From the NCBI GenBank assembly GCA_016839055.1, contig JAEKNX010000023.1, positions 1 through 53,819 of the forward strand: a stretch of DNA of 53,819 bases, in the 5' to 3' direction. The stretch comes from Spirochaetales bacterium. GTDB lineage: Bacteria; Spirochaetota; Spirochaetia; UBA9216. Shown here piece by piece: positions 24,540-32,473 of the stretch (positions within the stretch are counted from its first letter, which is position 1; each line of letters begins with the position of its first letter). The notes below the pieces were generated by a model that made no database searches, was not told the origin of the DNA, and worked only from the letters and a program-made list of their open reading frames with translations. A program made the position numbers and the translations under genes.

Positions 24540-25358
24540 TTATTCAGTTTCGCCAGAGTAAAGCTCGGGTATCCACCGCTGTGAATCAATTGGGGGCCGG
24601 GAATAATTCTCGGCCGCCTGGCGCGGCGGAAGATTAACCTGTGCCGGGGTGAGGTCTTCATACTCGACCCGGGACAGAAGGTGCCTGATGCAGTTGAGCC
24701 TCGCGTGGCGCTTGATGTCGGCATTTACAACCCACCATGGGGCTGCTTCAATATCGGTATGAAGGAACATGGCGTCCTTGGCCCTCGAGTAATCGACCCA
24801 TTTGGAACGTGACTCGATGTCCATGGGGCTCAGCTTCCAGCGCTTGGTGGGATCATCTATTCTGGCCTGAAAGCGCTTCTCCTGCTCCTCGTCGCTCACC
24901 GAAAACCAGTATTTAATCAGCTTGATGCCGGAGCGGACCAGCATACGCTCGAACTCAGGGCAGCTCCGGAGAAACTCGCGATATTCGGCGTCGCTGCAGA
25001 AGCCCATGACATGCTCAACCCCTGCGCGGTTATACCAGGAGCGGTCGAAGAGAACCATTTCACCCGCGGCAGGAAGATGAATTACGTAGCGCTGGAAATA
25101 CCACTGGCTTTTTTCCTTGTCGGTGGGCGTTCCGAGGGCGGCAACCCGGCAGTAGCGCGGATTCAGGCTTTCTGTGATGCGCTTAATAACACCGCCCTTG
25201 CCGGCGGCGTCGCGGCCCTCAAATATGGCAACAACCTTGTAACCTTTGAGCTTCACCCATTCCTGAAGTTTGACGAGTTCAATCTGGAGATTCAGCAGCT
25301 CAGCCTCATACTCTTTTTTACCTATCTTTTTTGTTTTGTCCATATTATTTTCACTCAT
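24540..25358 (-). CDS. ppk2: Polyphosphate kinase 2
   Basis: A 272-residue single-domain PPK2, which transfers phosphate between polyphosphate and nucleotides. Walker A GRDAAGKGG and the DRSWYNRAGVE Walker B region are intact, and the lid (KRWKLSPMDIESRSKW) follows. Length fits class I or III enzymes that phosphorylate ADP/GDP. The start is ATG 25358 because the longer open frame from TTG at 25394 begins inside a perfect consensus promoter (25366-25394). The mRNA would begin within one or two bases of this ATG, so translation is probably leaderless; no Shine-Dalgarno is present. An internal ATG at 25343 is an alternative. Confidence 0.9.
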   Translation of the reverse strand: MSENNMDKTKKIGKKEYEAELLNLQIELVKLQEWVKLKGYKVVAIFEGRDAAGKGGVIKRITESLNPRYCRVAALGTPTDKEKSQWYFQRYVIHLPAAGEMVLFDRSWYNRAGVEHVMGFCSDAEYREFLRSCPEFERMLVRSGIKLIKYWFSVSDEEQEKRFQARIDDPTKRWKLSPMDIESRSKWVDYSRAKDAMFLHTDIEAAPWWVVNADIKRHARLNCIRHLLSRVEYEDLTPAQVNLPPRQAAENYSRPPIDSQRWIPELYSGETE

Positions 25359-25365
25359 GTCATTG

Positions 25366-25394
25366 ATTATAGGCGGGCGAATTTCGGCTGTCAA
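25366..25394 (-). promoter_or_regulatory. Perfect consensus promoter of ppk2
   Basis: On the minus strand TTGACA (25394-25389), a 17-bp spacer and TATAAT (25371-25366) match the sigma-70 consensus exactly. The predicted start is at 25359 +/- 1, beside the ATG at 25358. Confidence 0.85.
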
Positions 25395-25399
25395 TAATT

Positions 25400-26149
25400 T
25401 TACTTCCGGCCCACTATATAACCATAGCCGATGTAATCACTCCAGGTTTTAAAGATTTTTCTGTATTCGATCAAGGCCCGGAACAATAGCGGATTTGAAA
25501 TAAGCCTGCCTGTAAGCCTGAGGAGGCCCGGTAGGCCGAGCTCCTTCATCATTACTTTTTCCATATCATCCAGTTTGTCCGAGAAATCAGAGCTTTGAAT
25601 TTCAGTCAAACCATTGGTTCTAAAGAAAGTTTCCCATTCCGGAAGGGTCATTGTTGAAAAACCGTCCCAGAGTTCCCATACCTGTTTTGTCAGAGCTGTT
25701 GGGGCGGGCTTCTGCCAGGTCATTTCGAGATCTGCAATAAAAGCCCCGGGCTTTGCTGTCCGGATCATCTCATTAAATACGCGGTTTTTATCAAGGAGGA
25801 CGGTCGAGCATTCGGCAAGTACAATGTCAAAGCTGTCATCTGCGAAGGGCAGGTCATATGCATCAGCCTGAATGAAATCGGCTTTTCCGGAAAGGCCGAG
25901 CCCCCAGGCTTTGTCCCTGGAATACTCACTCATTTCGGGGTTTTCGTCTATGCCGGTTATTCTGCAGCCGTAATTATGGGCAAGGACGCAGGCGGTAGCG
26001 CCCTTGCCCGAGCCTATGTCGAGAACATTTGAATTTTCGGAAATTCCGCATTTCTCAGCCATCTCCACTGACTTTGCAATTCCTCCGGGATGAAGGATCT
26101 CCATTCCGCATGAATACATTACCTCATCAATATCCGCCATTATTCCCAT
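25400..26149 (-). CDS. Class I SAM-dependent methyltransferase
   Basis: A 249-residue Rossmann methyltransferase. Motif I is VLDIGSGKGATACVLA (SAM binding), followed by the acidic ITGIDENPEMSEY and the DLPFADDSFDIVLAECSTVLL block. The C-terminal half is helical and specific to the subfamily; the substrate is unknown, though arsenite/ubiquinone-like methyltransferases share this core. Starts at 26149 and 26140 (M4) are both possible. Neither has a Shine-Dalgarno; TATAAT at 26160-26155 is placed so the mRNA would begin close to the first ATG. It ends 6 bp before the ppk2 -35 box. Confidence 0.85.
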   Translation of the reverse strand: MGIMADIDEVMYSCGMEILHPGGIAKSVEMAEKCGISENSNVLDIGSGKGATACVLAHNYGCRITGIDENPEMSEYSRDKAWGLGLSGKADFIQADAYDLPFADDSFDIVLAECSTVLLDKNRVFNEMIRTAKPGAFIADLEMTWQKPAPTALTKQVWELWDGFSTMTLPEWETFFRTNGLTEIQSSDFSDKLDDMEKVMMKELGLPGLLRLTGRLISNPLLFRALIEYRKIFKTWSDYIGYGYIVGRK

Positions 26150-26176
26150 AGTTAATTATAGTATCGTACTTGAAGT

Positions 26177-26205
26177 TTGACTTCTGTTATTTTAGTTAAT
26201 ACAAT
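26177..26205 (+). promoter_or_regulatory. Sigma-70 promoter of the SBP/PocR kinase operon
   Basis: TTGACT (26177-26182), 17-bp spacer, TACAAT (26200-26205), predicted start near 26212, 19 bp before the ATG at 26231. It is divergent from the methyltransferase -10 box at 26155-26160, so the two promoters lie back to back. Confidence 0.7.
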
Positions 26206-26230
26206 CATATCAGGGGATTACAGGAAAATA

Positions 26231-29200
26231 ATGCTGCAGATTAGATTAGTCAGGACCATAGTAATTGTAATAATCAATTTCATACTCCTTGGATCTTCGG
26301 CCGGAGCAGATAATAACAATGTTCTGAGAGTAATGGCTGATATGGATTACCCTCCTTTTGAATATCTCAATGAGCAGGGGGAGGCTGAAGGCTTCAATGT
26401 CGATGTTTTTAAAGCCGTAGCCGAGGTAATGGGCCTCGAGTATGAGATTACCCTCGGCCTCTGGGCGCAGGTCCGGCGGGAGTTAGAGGAGGCAGAGGCT
26501 GATGTTCTTCTTGGGATGTACAGATCTAAAGAGCGCGATAAACTTGTTGATTTCTCAACTCCTCATTTCATTTCAACCTACGCCGTATTTGTCAGAAGCA
26601 GATCAGATATTACATCATTTGAGGATGTATCCGGAAGACATATTGGGGCTCAGAAGGATGACATCGGCTATGATTATCTTGTAGAGAATGGCGTTTCAGC
26701 TAATATTGAAGCCCGGATGACAATTCAGGAAGTTCTTGAGGATTTATCGGCAGGGACAACTGATTGCGCCCTTGTCTCCCGGCTGCAGGGGCTGATGATT
26801 ATAAAAAATGAAAAAATAAGGAGAATTAAACCTGTAGGCAGTCCGATAATCCAGCGAAAATACTGTTTCGCCGTAACAGAGGGAAACGGCAGTCTCCTGT
26901 CGACTCTGAATGAAGGGCTCACAATTATTAAGACATCAGGAGCCTATGATGAAATATATGATAAATGGTTCGGAGTTTATGAAGAGCCTGATTTCCAGAA
27001 GATATTAAAGTATATTATCTTTTCTGTTCTGCCGCTACTTATTATCATCCTCATCGTTGTTCTATGGAACTGGTCCTTAAAGAAGCAGGTTTCAGTAAGA
27101 ACGGCGGAATTAAGGAAAAGCCGGGAAGACTACCGAACAACCCTTAACTCCATAGGTGATGCTGTAATTACGACTGACACTATCAGCCGGGTTACCGGGC
27201 TGAATCCGGCTGCGGAGGAGCTGACCGGGTGGACGCTGCAGGAAGCAGACGGACGACTGCTTAAGGAAATTTTTAATATTGTTGATGCCAAATCGCGTGA
27301 AGTGCTCGAAAATCCAGTCAGAAAGGTTCTTGCAACAGGAGATGCCGCGGGGCTTAATAAGAATACATTACTTATAAACCGCAGCGGACGTGAATATCAT
27401 ATTTCTGATTCGGCTGCCCCCATCCGGGATGATGACGGCAATATTAATGGTGTCGTTTTTGTATTCAGAGACAATAGCGAAAAATTCCGTATTCAGGCGG
27501 CACTCGAGACTCGTCTGATAGCACTGACTGAGCCTCTGAATAATGTGGAAAATATTGATTTTAATATCATGTTTGACATTAAAGAAATTCAGAGACTCCA
27601 GGAGGACATTTCGAAAGCTACCGGCCTTTCTTCTGCTATCCTCTCCCCGGATGGAGACTTTCTGACTAAGCCCAGTAATCTTGCCTCGGTTTGTTTTAAA
27701 CATATCAGGATGACGGAGAAAGGGTACATAAACTGTTTCCGATCAGAACAGGATATCATCTCCGGCAGTTCTTCCGGCCCCTACTTTAAAAGATGCAGTG
27801 GGGCAGGCTTCTGGGATGCTGGAGTTCGAATTACAGTCGCCGGCAGACATATAGCAACCTGGCTTTTAGGGCAGGCCAGGGATCCTTCACAAACAGAAGC
27901 AGATATAAGATCTTATGCCAATCAGATTGGTTGTGATGAGGATGCTCTGGTAGAAGACTTTTTAAAACTTCCGGTAATGACATCTCAGCAAATTGAGAAT
28001 ATTATAATAGCCATCGATACTGTTGCCAAGCAGCTATCAGATAAGGCGTATCAGAACATACAGCTTGCACATTTTATCAGGGAGAAATCAGCATCTGAAG
28101 AAGAAATGAGAAATCTTCAGAACTATCTGTCAAATATAATAGACTCAATGCCGTCAATTCTTATAGGCATCAATTCAGAATATCATATTACACAATGGAA
28201 CCATATGGCTGTTAAAGAGTCGGGGGTATCTGCCCCTGATGCCAGGGGCAGGTTGTTGACAGAGGTTCTGCCTTGGCTGAAAGAGGATGCCGGCAGTATT
28301 GAAGAAAGCATAAGAACCTCCAGGATAAAGAGACTGCCGCGGAAAATGCGATACGAAAACAGTAAACGAATTTTCGAGAACATAATTATTTTTCCGGTTG
28401 ATAAGGGTGACGGAGATGGGGCCGTAATACTGATTGAGGATATTTCTTCGAGTGTTAAGATGGAAGATGTTATGATTCAGAGTGAAAAAATGCTTTCTGT
28501 AGGCGGTCTTGCGGCCGGAATGGCTCATGAGATAAACAATCCGCTCGCCGGAATGATTCAGACTGCAAGCGTGATGACAAACCGGCTTTTATCCGGCGAC
28601 GAAATACCGGCAAACAGGAAGGCGGCTGAGGATGCGGGGACTACAACGGAATCTGTGAGCCGCTATATGGAACTCAGAGGAATTAATAGAATGCTTGATT
28701 CTATTAATGAGGCCGGAGGCCGGGTTTCAGCAATTGTTGAGAATATGCTCCTCTTTGCCAGGAAGAGTGAAACCAGCAAATCGACTAACTCAATTACCGG
28801 CATAATGGATAAGTCGATAGAATTAGCCAGGACTGATTATAATCTTTTAAAGGATTTTGATTTTCGGAAAATAAAGATTAATCTGTATTATGCTGATAAT
28901 TTACCAGAAATAATATGTGAAAGAGGACAGATTCAGCAGGTTATTTTGAATATTCTTAGAAATGGTGCTCAGGCAATGCATCAACAGAAAATGGTTGAAC
29001 CTGAGTTTAATATTAAAATTGAAAAACGGAAAGAAGCACAGGGAGTGTCTATTCAGATTGAGGATAACGGTCCCGGAATGGATGAAGAGACCAGGCGGCG
29101 GATATTTGAGCCCTTTTTTACAACCAAGGCTGTAGGAACCGGAACAGGTTTAGGACTGAGCGTCTCATATTTTATAATAGCTGATAGTCATAAGGGTGAG

Positions 29201-29278
29201 CTAACGGTAGAATCAGCACCCGGAGCCGGGGCCAGGTTCATTATCAAACTGCCTTCCGGGATGTCTGCCGATGGATAA
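26231..29278 (+). CDS. Sensor histidine kinase with SBP, PAS, PocR and PAS input domains
   Basis: A 1015-residue membrane kinase. Order: signal peptide (1-26); periplasmic family 3 solute-binding domain (about 30-250; VMADMDYPPFEYLNEQG); one membrane segment (about 262-285); PAS (about 310-425); PocR ligand-binding domain (about 450-605, with CFKHIRMTEKGYINCF and further Cys); second PAS (about 625-735); HisKA with His in MAHEINNPLAGMI; HATPase (NILRNGAQAM, EDNGPGMD, GTGTGLGLS). ATG 26231 is chosen because it starts the signal peptide. It overlaps the next receiver gene by 8 bp. It probably senses an extracellular amino acid-like ligand plus an internal one. Confidence 0.9.
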   Translation: MLQIRLVRTIVIVIINFILLGSSAGADNNNVLRVMADMDYPPFEYLNEQGEAEGFNVDVFKAVAEVMGLEYEITLGLWAQVRRELEEAEADVLLGMYRSKERDKLVDFSTPHFISTYAVFVRSRSDITSFEDVSGRHIGAQKDDIGYDYLVENGVSANIEARMTIQEVLEDLSAGTTDCALVSRLQGLMIIKNEKIRRIKPVGSPIIQRKYCFAVTEGNGSLLSTLNEGLTIIKTSGAYDEIYDKWFGVYEEPDFQKILKYIIFSVLPLLIIILIVVLWNWSLKKQVSVRTAELRKSREDYRTTLNSIGDAVITTDTISRVTGLNPAAEELTGWTLQEADGRLLKEIFNIVDAKSREVLENPVRKVLATGDAAGLNKNTLLINRSGREYHISDSAAPIRDDDGNINGVVFVFRDNSEKFRIQAALETRLIALTEPLNNVENIDFNIMFDIKEIQRLQEDISKATGLSSAILSPDGDFLTKPSNLASVCFKHIRMTEKGYINCFRSEQDIISGSSSGPYFKRCSGAGFWDAGVRITVAGRHIATWLLGQARDPSQTEADIRSYANQIGCDEDALVEDFLKLPVMTSQQIENIIIAIDTVAKQLSDKAYQNIQLAHFIREKSASEEEMRNLQNYLSNIIDSMPSILIGINSEYHITQWNHMAVKESGVSAPDARGRLLTEVLPWLKEDAGSIEESIRTSRIKRLPRKMRYENSKRIFENIIIFPVDKGDGDGAVILIEDISSSVKMEDVMIQSEKMLSVGGLAAGMAHEINNPLAGMIQTASVMTNRLLSGDEIPANRKAAEDAGTTTESVSRYMELRGINRMLDSINEAGGRVSAIVENMLLFARKSETSKSTNSITGIMDKSIELARTDYNLLKDFDFRKIKINLYYADNLPEIICERGQIQQVILNILRNGAQAMHQQKMVEPEFNIKIEKRKEAQGVSIQIEDNGPGMDEETRRRIFEPFFTTKAVGTGTGLGLSVSYFIIADSHKGELTVESAPGAGARFIIKLPSGMSADG

Positions 29279-29648
29279 ATCGATACTTATCATTGATGAT
29301 GAATCTTTTGTCAGACAGAGTTTCGCGGATTTTCTTGATGACTGTTTATGGGAAACCTTTCAGACTGAAAGTGGTGAAGCTGCTCTGGAGATCCTCAAAA
29401 AAACGAAAATATCAGCGGTAATAGTTGATATCAGGCTTGGAGGAATGGTAGGAGATGAGTTTATAAGAAAAGCTCTCTCCCTATATCCGGAACTGGTTTT
29501 TCTTATATGCACTGGTTCTCCGGAATATCATATTCCTTCCGACTTGCTTGAATCAGGAAGGGTATCGAGGAAGCTTTTTAAAAAACCCGTGAGCCGGATG
29601 ACTGAGCTTGACGTGGAGCTTAACAAACTGCTGGGATATGAAAAATAA
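29271..29648 (+). CDS. Single-domain response regulator (receiver only)
   Basis: A 125-residue CheY-like receiver: acidic pair in LIIDDES, phosphoacceptor Asp in VIVDIRLGGM (near residue 53), Thr in ICTGS and Lys in FKKPVS. There is no output domain. Translationally coupled to the kinase (8-bp overlap), it probably relays phosphate to, or competes with, the receiver-kinase encoded 11 bp downstream. Confidence 0.9.
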   Translation: MDKSILIIDDESFVRQSFADFLDDCLWETFQTESGEAALEILKKTKISAVIVDIRLGGMVGDEFIRKALSLYPELVFLICTGSPEYHIPSDLLESGRVSRKLFKKPVSRMTELDVELNKLLGYEK

Positions 29649-29659
29649 TGTAAGCGAAT

Positions 29660-30784
29660 ATGAAGGAAGACAATGAAGTGAAAGAAACAATCCTTGTAAT
29701 TGATGATGAAACGGCAATTCGAAACTCCTATAGAGATTACCTTGAAGATCTTGAGTATAATGTATTCAGTGCTGAGAACGGACTGATTGGTCTCCGTATT
29801 TTTGAAAAGGAAGATATAGATTTAATTGTTGTTGATCTTCAGATGCCGGAACTCGACGGTCTCGAGGTTCTGAAAGCGGTTACCGAAACATCGCCTGAGC
29901 TCCCCATTATTGTTGTTTCAGGAACTGGTGTTATAGGTGACGTTGTTGAAGCATTGCGTCTTGGAGCCTGGGATTATCTTTTGAAACCTGTCGAGGATTT
30001 ATTAGTCTTCAAACATGCCGTCGAAAAATCTCTTGAGAGAGCGCGACTGAAAGAAGAGCATCAGAACTATCAGGACGATCTCGAACGACAAGTTCTGTCT
30101 CGTACTGCGGAACTAGAAGCGGAAGTCGGTATGCGAAGAAGCGCCGAGATTGAGATGAGAAAAACACTCCAGGAGAAAGAAGTACTTCTTCAGGAAGTTC
30201 ACCATAGGGTTAAAAACAATCTGGCAATAATATCGGCCTTTGTCAGTCTGAAAGAGCAGGGCGAGAGTGATTCCGATATTAGAAATACATTCCAGGATTT
30301 GCAGCAGAGGATAAAAACTATGGCCCTCGTTCATGAGAAGCTGTATCAGAGCGACAATTTCAAGGAAATAAGCGTTCGGGATTATGTCAATGACCTCTGC
30401 TCTGAAATAGTTGGCAACTACAATACCGGAACTCTTTCGGTTGAAAGTCGGACGAATGTTGAGGATTTATTTTTTACTCTGGATGTTCTTATTCCAATTG
30501 GTCTTATTATAAATGAGATAGTGATAAACTCAATAAGACATGCTTTTACCGGAATTGCCATGCCGCTTGTAATGGTGAATCTCAGCCTTGAGAATGAGTC
30601 AGAAGTCATCCTTTGTATTGCTGATAACGGCAATGGATTTATTGAGACAGAGGATGATAAAAAAAACAATCATTTTGGTATTGAAATAATAAAAGCTCTT
30701 GTTATCCAGCTTCACGGAAGTATGAAGTACAAGACTGTTGGGGGGACCGAATATATTATAAAATTTGAGTTAAAACAAAAATAG
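29660..30784 (+). CDS. Receiver domain fused to HisKA_2-type histidine kinase
   Basis: A 374-residue protein: receiver (about 8-125; VIDDETAIRNSY, phospho-Asp in IVVDLQMPELDG, SGTG, KPVED), coiled-coil linker (about 130-175), then a HisKA_2 dimerisation segment with the phospho-His in VHHRVKNNLAIISAF and a HATPase (NEIVINSIRHAF, DNGNGF). The architecture makes it a regulated kinase: phosphorylation of its receiver by the upstream kinase should change its autokinase activity. No DNA-binding domain occurs in the three-gene operon, so the target must be elsewhere. Start ATG 29660; GTG 29678 is an alternative with AAGGAAG upstream. Confidence 0.88.
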   Translation: MKEDNEVKETILVIDDETAIRNSYRDYLEDLEYNVFSAENGLIGLRIFEKEDIDLIVVDLQMPELDGLEVLKAVTETSPELPIIVVSGTGVIGDVVEALRLGAWDYLLKPVEDLLVFKHAVEKSLERARLKEEHQNYQDDLERQVLSRTAELEAEVGMRRSAEIEMRKTLQEKEVLLQEVHHRVKNNLAIISAFVSLKEQGESDSDIRNTFQDLQQRIKTMALVHEKLYQSDNFKEISVRDYVNDLCSEIVGNYNTGTLSVESRTNVEDLFFTLDVLIPIGLIINEIVINSIRHAFTGIAMPLVMVNLSLENESEVILCIADNGNGFIETEDDKKNNHFGIEIIKALVIQLHGSMKYKTVGGTEYIIKFELKQK

Positions 30785-30903
30785 AGAAAAATTCTTAACA
30801 GATGTGACAGCGGAACTGCCTGCTCTCAATCCTTCTATTTATTCCCCGCTTGAAATAAAAACTTATATGATATATTTTTAACGCAATCAAATTTTTTATA
30901 CTG

Positions 30904-31010
30904 GATCAAATATCAAAATCGGTTATTTTGATATTTGATCTGGAGTTTTCGCCATCGGCTGTAAAACTCCATCTATATTAATGTCGATTTTCAAAAAATA
31001 CTATTTTTTG
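30904..31010 (+). promoter_or_regulatory. Three hairpins in the glyS 5' region
   Basis: Hairpin 1: GATCAAATATCAAAA (30904-30918) with TTTTGATATTTGATC (30926-30940), a perfect 15-bp stem. Hairpin 2: GGAGTTTT (30942-30949) with AAAACTCC (30963-30970). Hairpin 3: CAAAAAATA (30992-31000) with TATTTTTTG (31002-31010). Hairpins 1 and 2 resemble the pair at 32368-32442 before tyrS. They could be a terminator/attenuator, a repeat element or mRNA stabilisers; no T-box features were seen. Confidence 0.6.
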
Positions 31011-31038
31011 AAGAATTCTCTATGAAAAGGTGAACCAA

Positions 31039-32391
31039 ATGGCAAATGATGTAACAATGGATAAATTAGTATCTCTGTGTAAACGCAGAGGTTTTGTATA
31101 TCAGTCGAGTGAAATATACGGGGGGCTTTCTTCCGCATGGGATTACGGCCCGCTCGGGGTAGAACTGAAAAATAATATTCAGAAGATCTGGTGGAAGGAA
31201 ATGACCCAGATGCATGATAATATTGTAGGGCTTGACGCGGCTATTCTGATGCACCCCAGGGTATGGGAAGCCTCAGGACACGTTGAGAACTTCACGGACC
31301 CCCTTGTTGACTGTAAGGGGTGTAAAACCCGTTTCAGGGCTGATCACCTTAGCGACGAGGTCATTAAGTCAAAGATCTGCCCCGACTGCGGAGGAGAGCT
31401 CACCGAACCCAGGCAGTTTAACCTGATGTTCCAGACCCATATGGGAGCTGTAGCTGACGATAATACCGCAGTCTACCTGCGGCCCGAGACGGCACAGGGT
31501 ATCTTTGTGAACTTCAAAAATGTTCTGCAGTCAAGCAGGGTGAAGATTCCCTTCGGTATTGCCCAGGTTGGAAAGGCTTTTCGCAACGAGATTACTACCA
31601 AAAACTTCATCTTCCGAACCTGTGAGTTCGAGCAGATGGAGATGCAGTTTTTCGTAAAGCCCGGCGAGGATGAGAAGTGGTTTGACTACTGGAGAGAACA
31701 GCGCTGGGCCTACTACACCGAGAAACTTGGCGTAGACCCGAAAAAGATCCGCTGGCACCAGCACGGCGAGGGTGAGCTTGCCCACTATGCGAAGGACGCC
31801 TACGACATTGAGTTTGAGTTCCCGTTTGGGTTTTCCGAGCTTGAGGGTGTTCATAACAGGACCGACTTTGACCTCGGACGTCACTCCGAGTTCACTGGAA
31901 AAGAAATTAACTATCTCGAAGAAGAGACTAAAGAAAGATATATTCCATATGTTGTCGAGACCTCGGCCGGCCTTACAAGGTCCGTGCTGATGGTGCTGTC
32001 GGACGCGTATGAAGAGGAAAATCTCGGCGTGGACGGAAAGGGCAATCCTGATATTAGGACTGTTATGCACTTTCATCCGAACCTTGCTCCTACCACCGTT
32101 GCGGTATTTCCGCTCGTTAAAAAGGATGGGCTCAGTGAACTCGCTCGAAGTATTGAAGAAGAACTTCGTGATGATTTCACAACCTTTTATGACCAGAGCG
32201 GCGCCATCGGTCGTCGGTATCGCCGTCAGGACGAAATTGGTACTCCATTCTGTGTCACAATCGATTATGACACGAAGGAAGACAGGACTGTCACCCTCAG
32301 GATGAGAGACTCAATGGAACAAATCAGAGTCAGTGTCGAGGATCTCGTGCCGACGATTAAGAAAGCGATCAAAGATTATAAACGGGTTTAA
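31039..32391 (+). CDS. glyS: Glycine--tRNA ligase, dimeric type
   Basis: A 450-residue class II synthetase of the alpha-2 (archaeal/eukaryal and Gram-positive) type, not the alpha-2-beta-2 type of proteobacteria. Visible are the N-terminal GFVYQSSEIYGGLSSAWDYGPLG, the zinc-like Cys cluster CKGCKTRF and CPDCGGE, motif 2 (FRNEITTKNFIFRTCEFEQMEM), and the C-terminal anticodon-binding domain. ATG 31039 with AAGGTG 6 bp upstream is chosen over GTG 31030. The last codons form one arm of the hairpin at 32368-32415. tyrS follows 82 bp later. Confidence 0.97.
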   Translation: MANDVTMDKLVSLCKRRGFVYQSSEIYGGLSSAWDYGPLGVELKNNIQKIWWKEMTQMHDNIVGLDAAILMHPRVWEASGHVENFTDPLVDCKGCKTRFRADHLSDEVIKSKICPDCGGELTEPRQFNLMFQTHMGAVADDNTAVYLRPETAQGIFVNFKNVLQSSRVKIPFGIAQVGKAFRNEITTKNFIFRTCEFEQMEMQFFVKPGEDEKWFDYWREQRWAYYTEKLGVDPKKIRWHQHGEGELAHYAKDAYDIEFEFPFGFSELEGVHNRTDFDLGRHSEFTGKEINYLEEETKERYIPYVVETSAGLTRSVLMVLSDAYEEENLGVDGKGNPDIRTVMHFHPNLAPTTVAVFPLVKKDGLSELARSIEEELRDDFTTFYDQSGAIGRRYRRQDEIGTPFCVTIDYDTKEDRTVTLRMRDSMEQIRVSVEDLVPTIKKAIKDYKRV

Positions 32392-32442
32392 GAAAACCCG
32401 TTTATAATCTTTGATTTGGAGTTTCAGATGGCTCTGAAACTC
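32368..32442 (+). promoter_or_regulatory. Paired hairpins between glyS and tyrS
   Basis: A perfect 22-bp stem with a 4-nt loop: arm 32368-32389 (the end of the glyS coding sequence) and arm 32394-32415. Then GAGTTTCAGA (32419-32428) pairs with TCTGAAACTC (32433-32442) around loop TGGC. The stretch starting at 32411, TTTGATTTGGAGTTT, differs at one position from TTTGATCTGGAGTTT before glyS (starting 30934). May control readthrough into tyrS. Confidence 0.65.
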
Positions 32443-32473
32443 TGCGCGACGGAAGATATTTAGGAGAAAGAAT

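Noticed and set aside
30904-31010. T-box riboswitch in front of glyS
   Set aside because: No T-box consensus, specifier loop or antiterminator was recognised; only simple hairpins are present.
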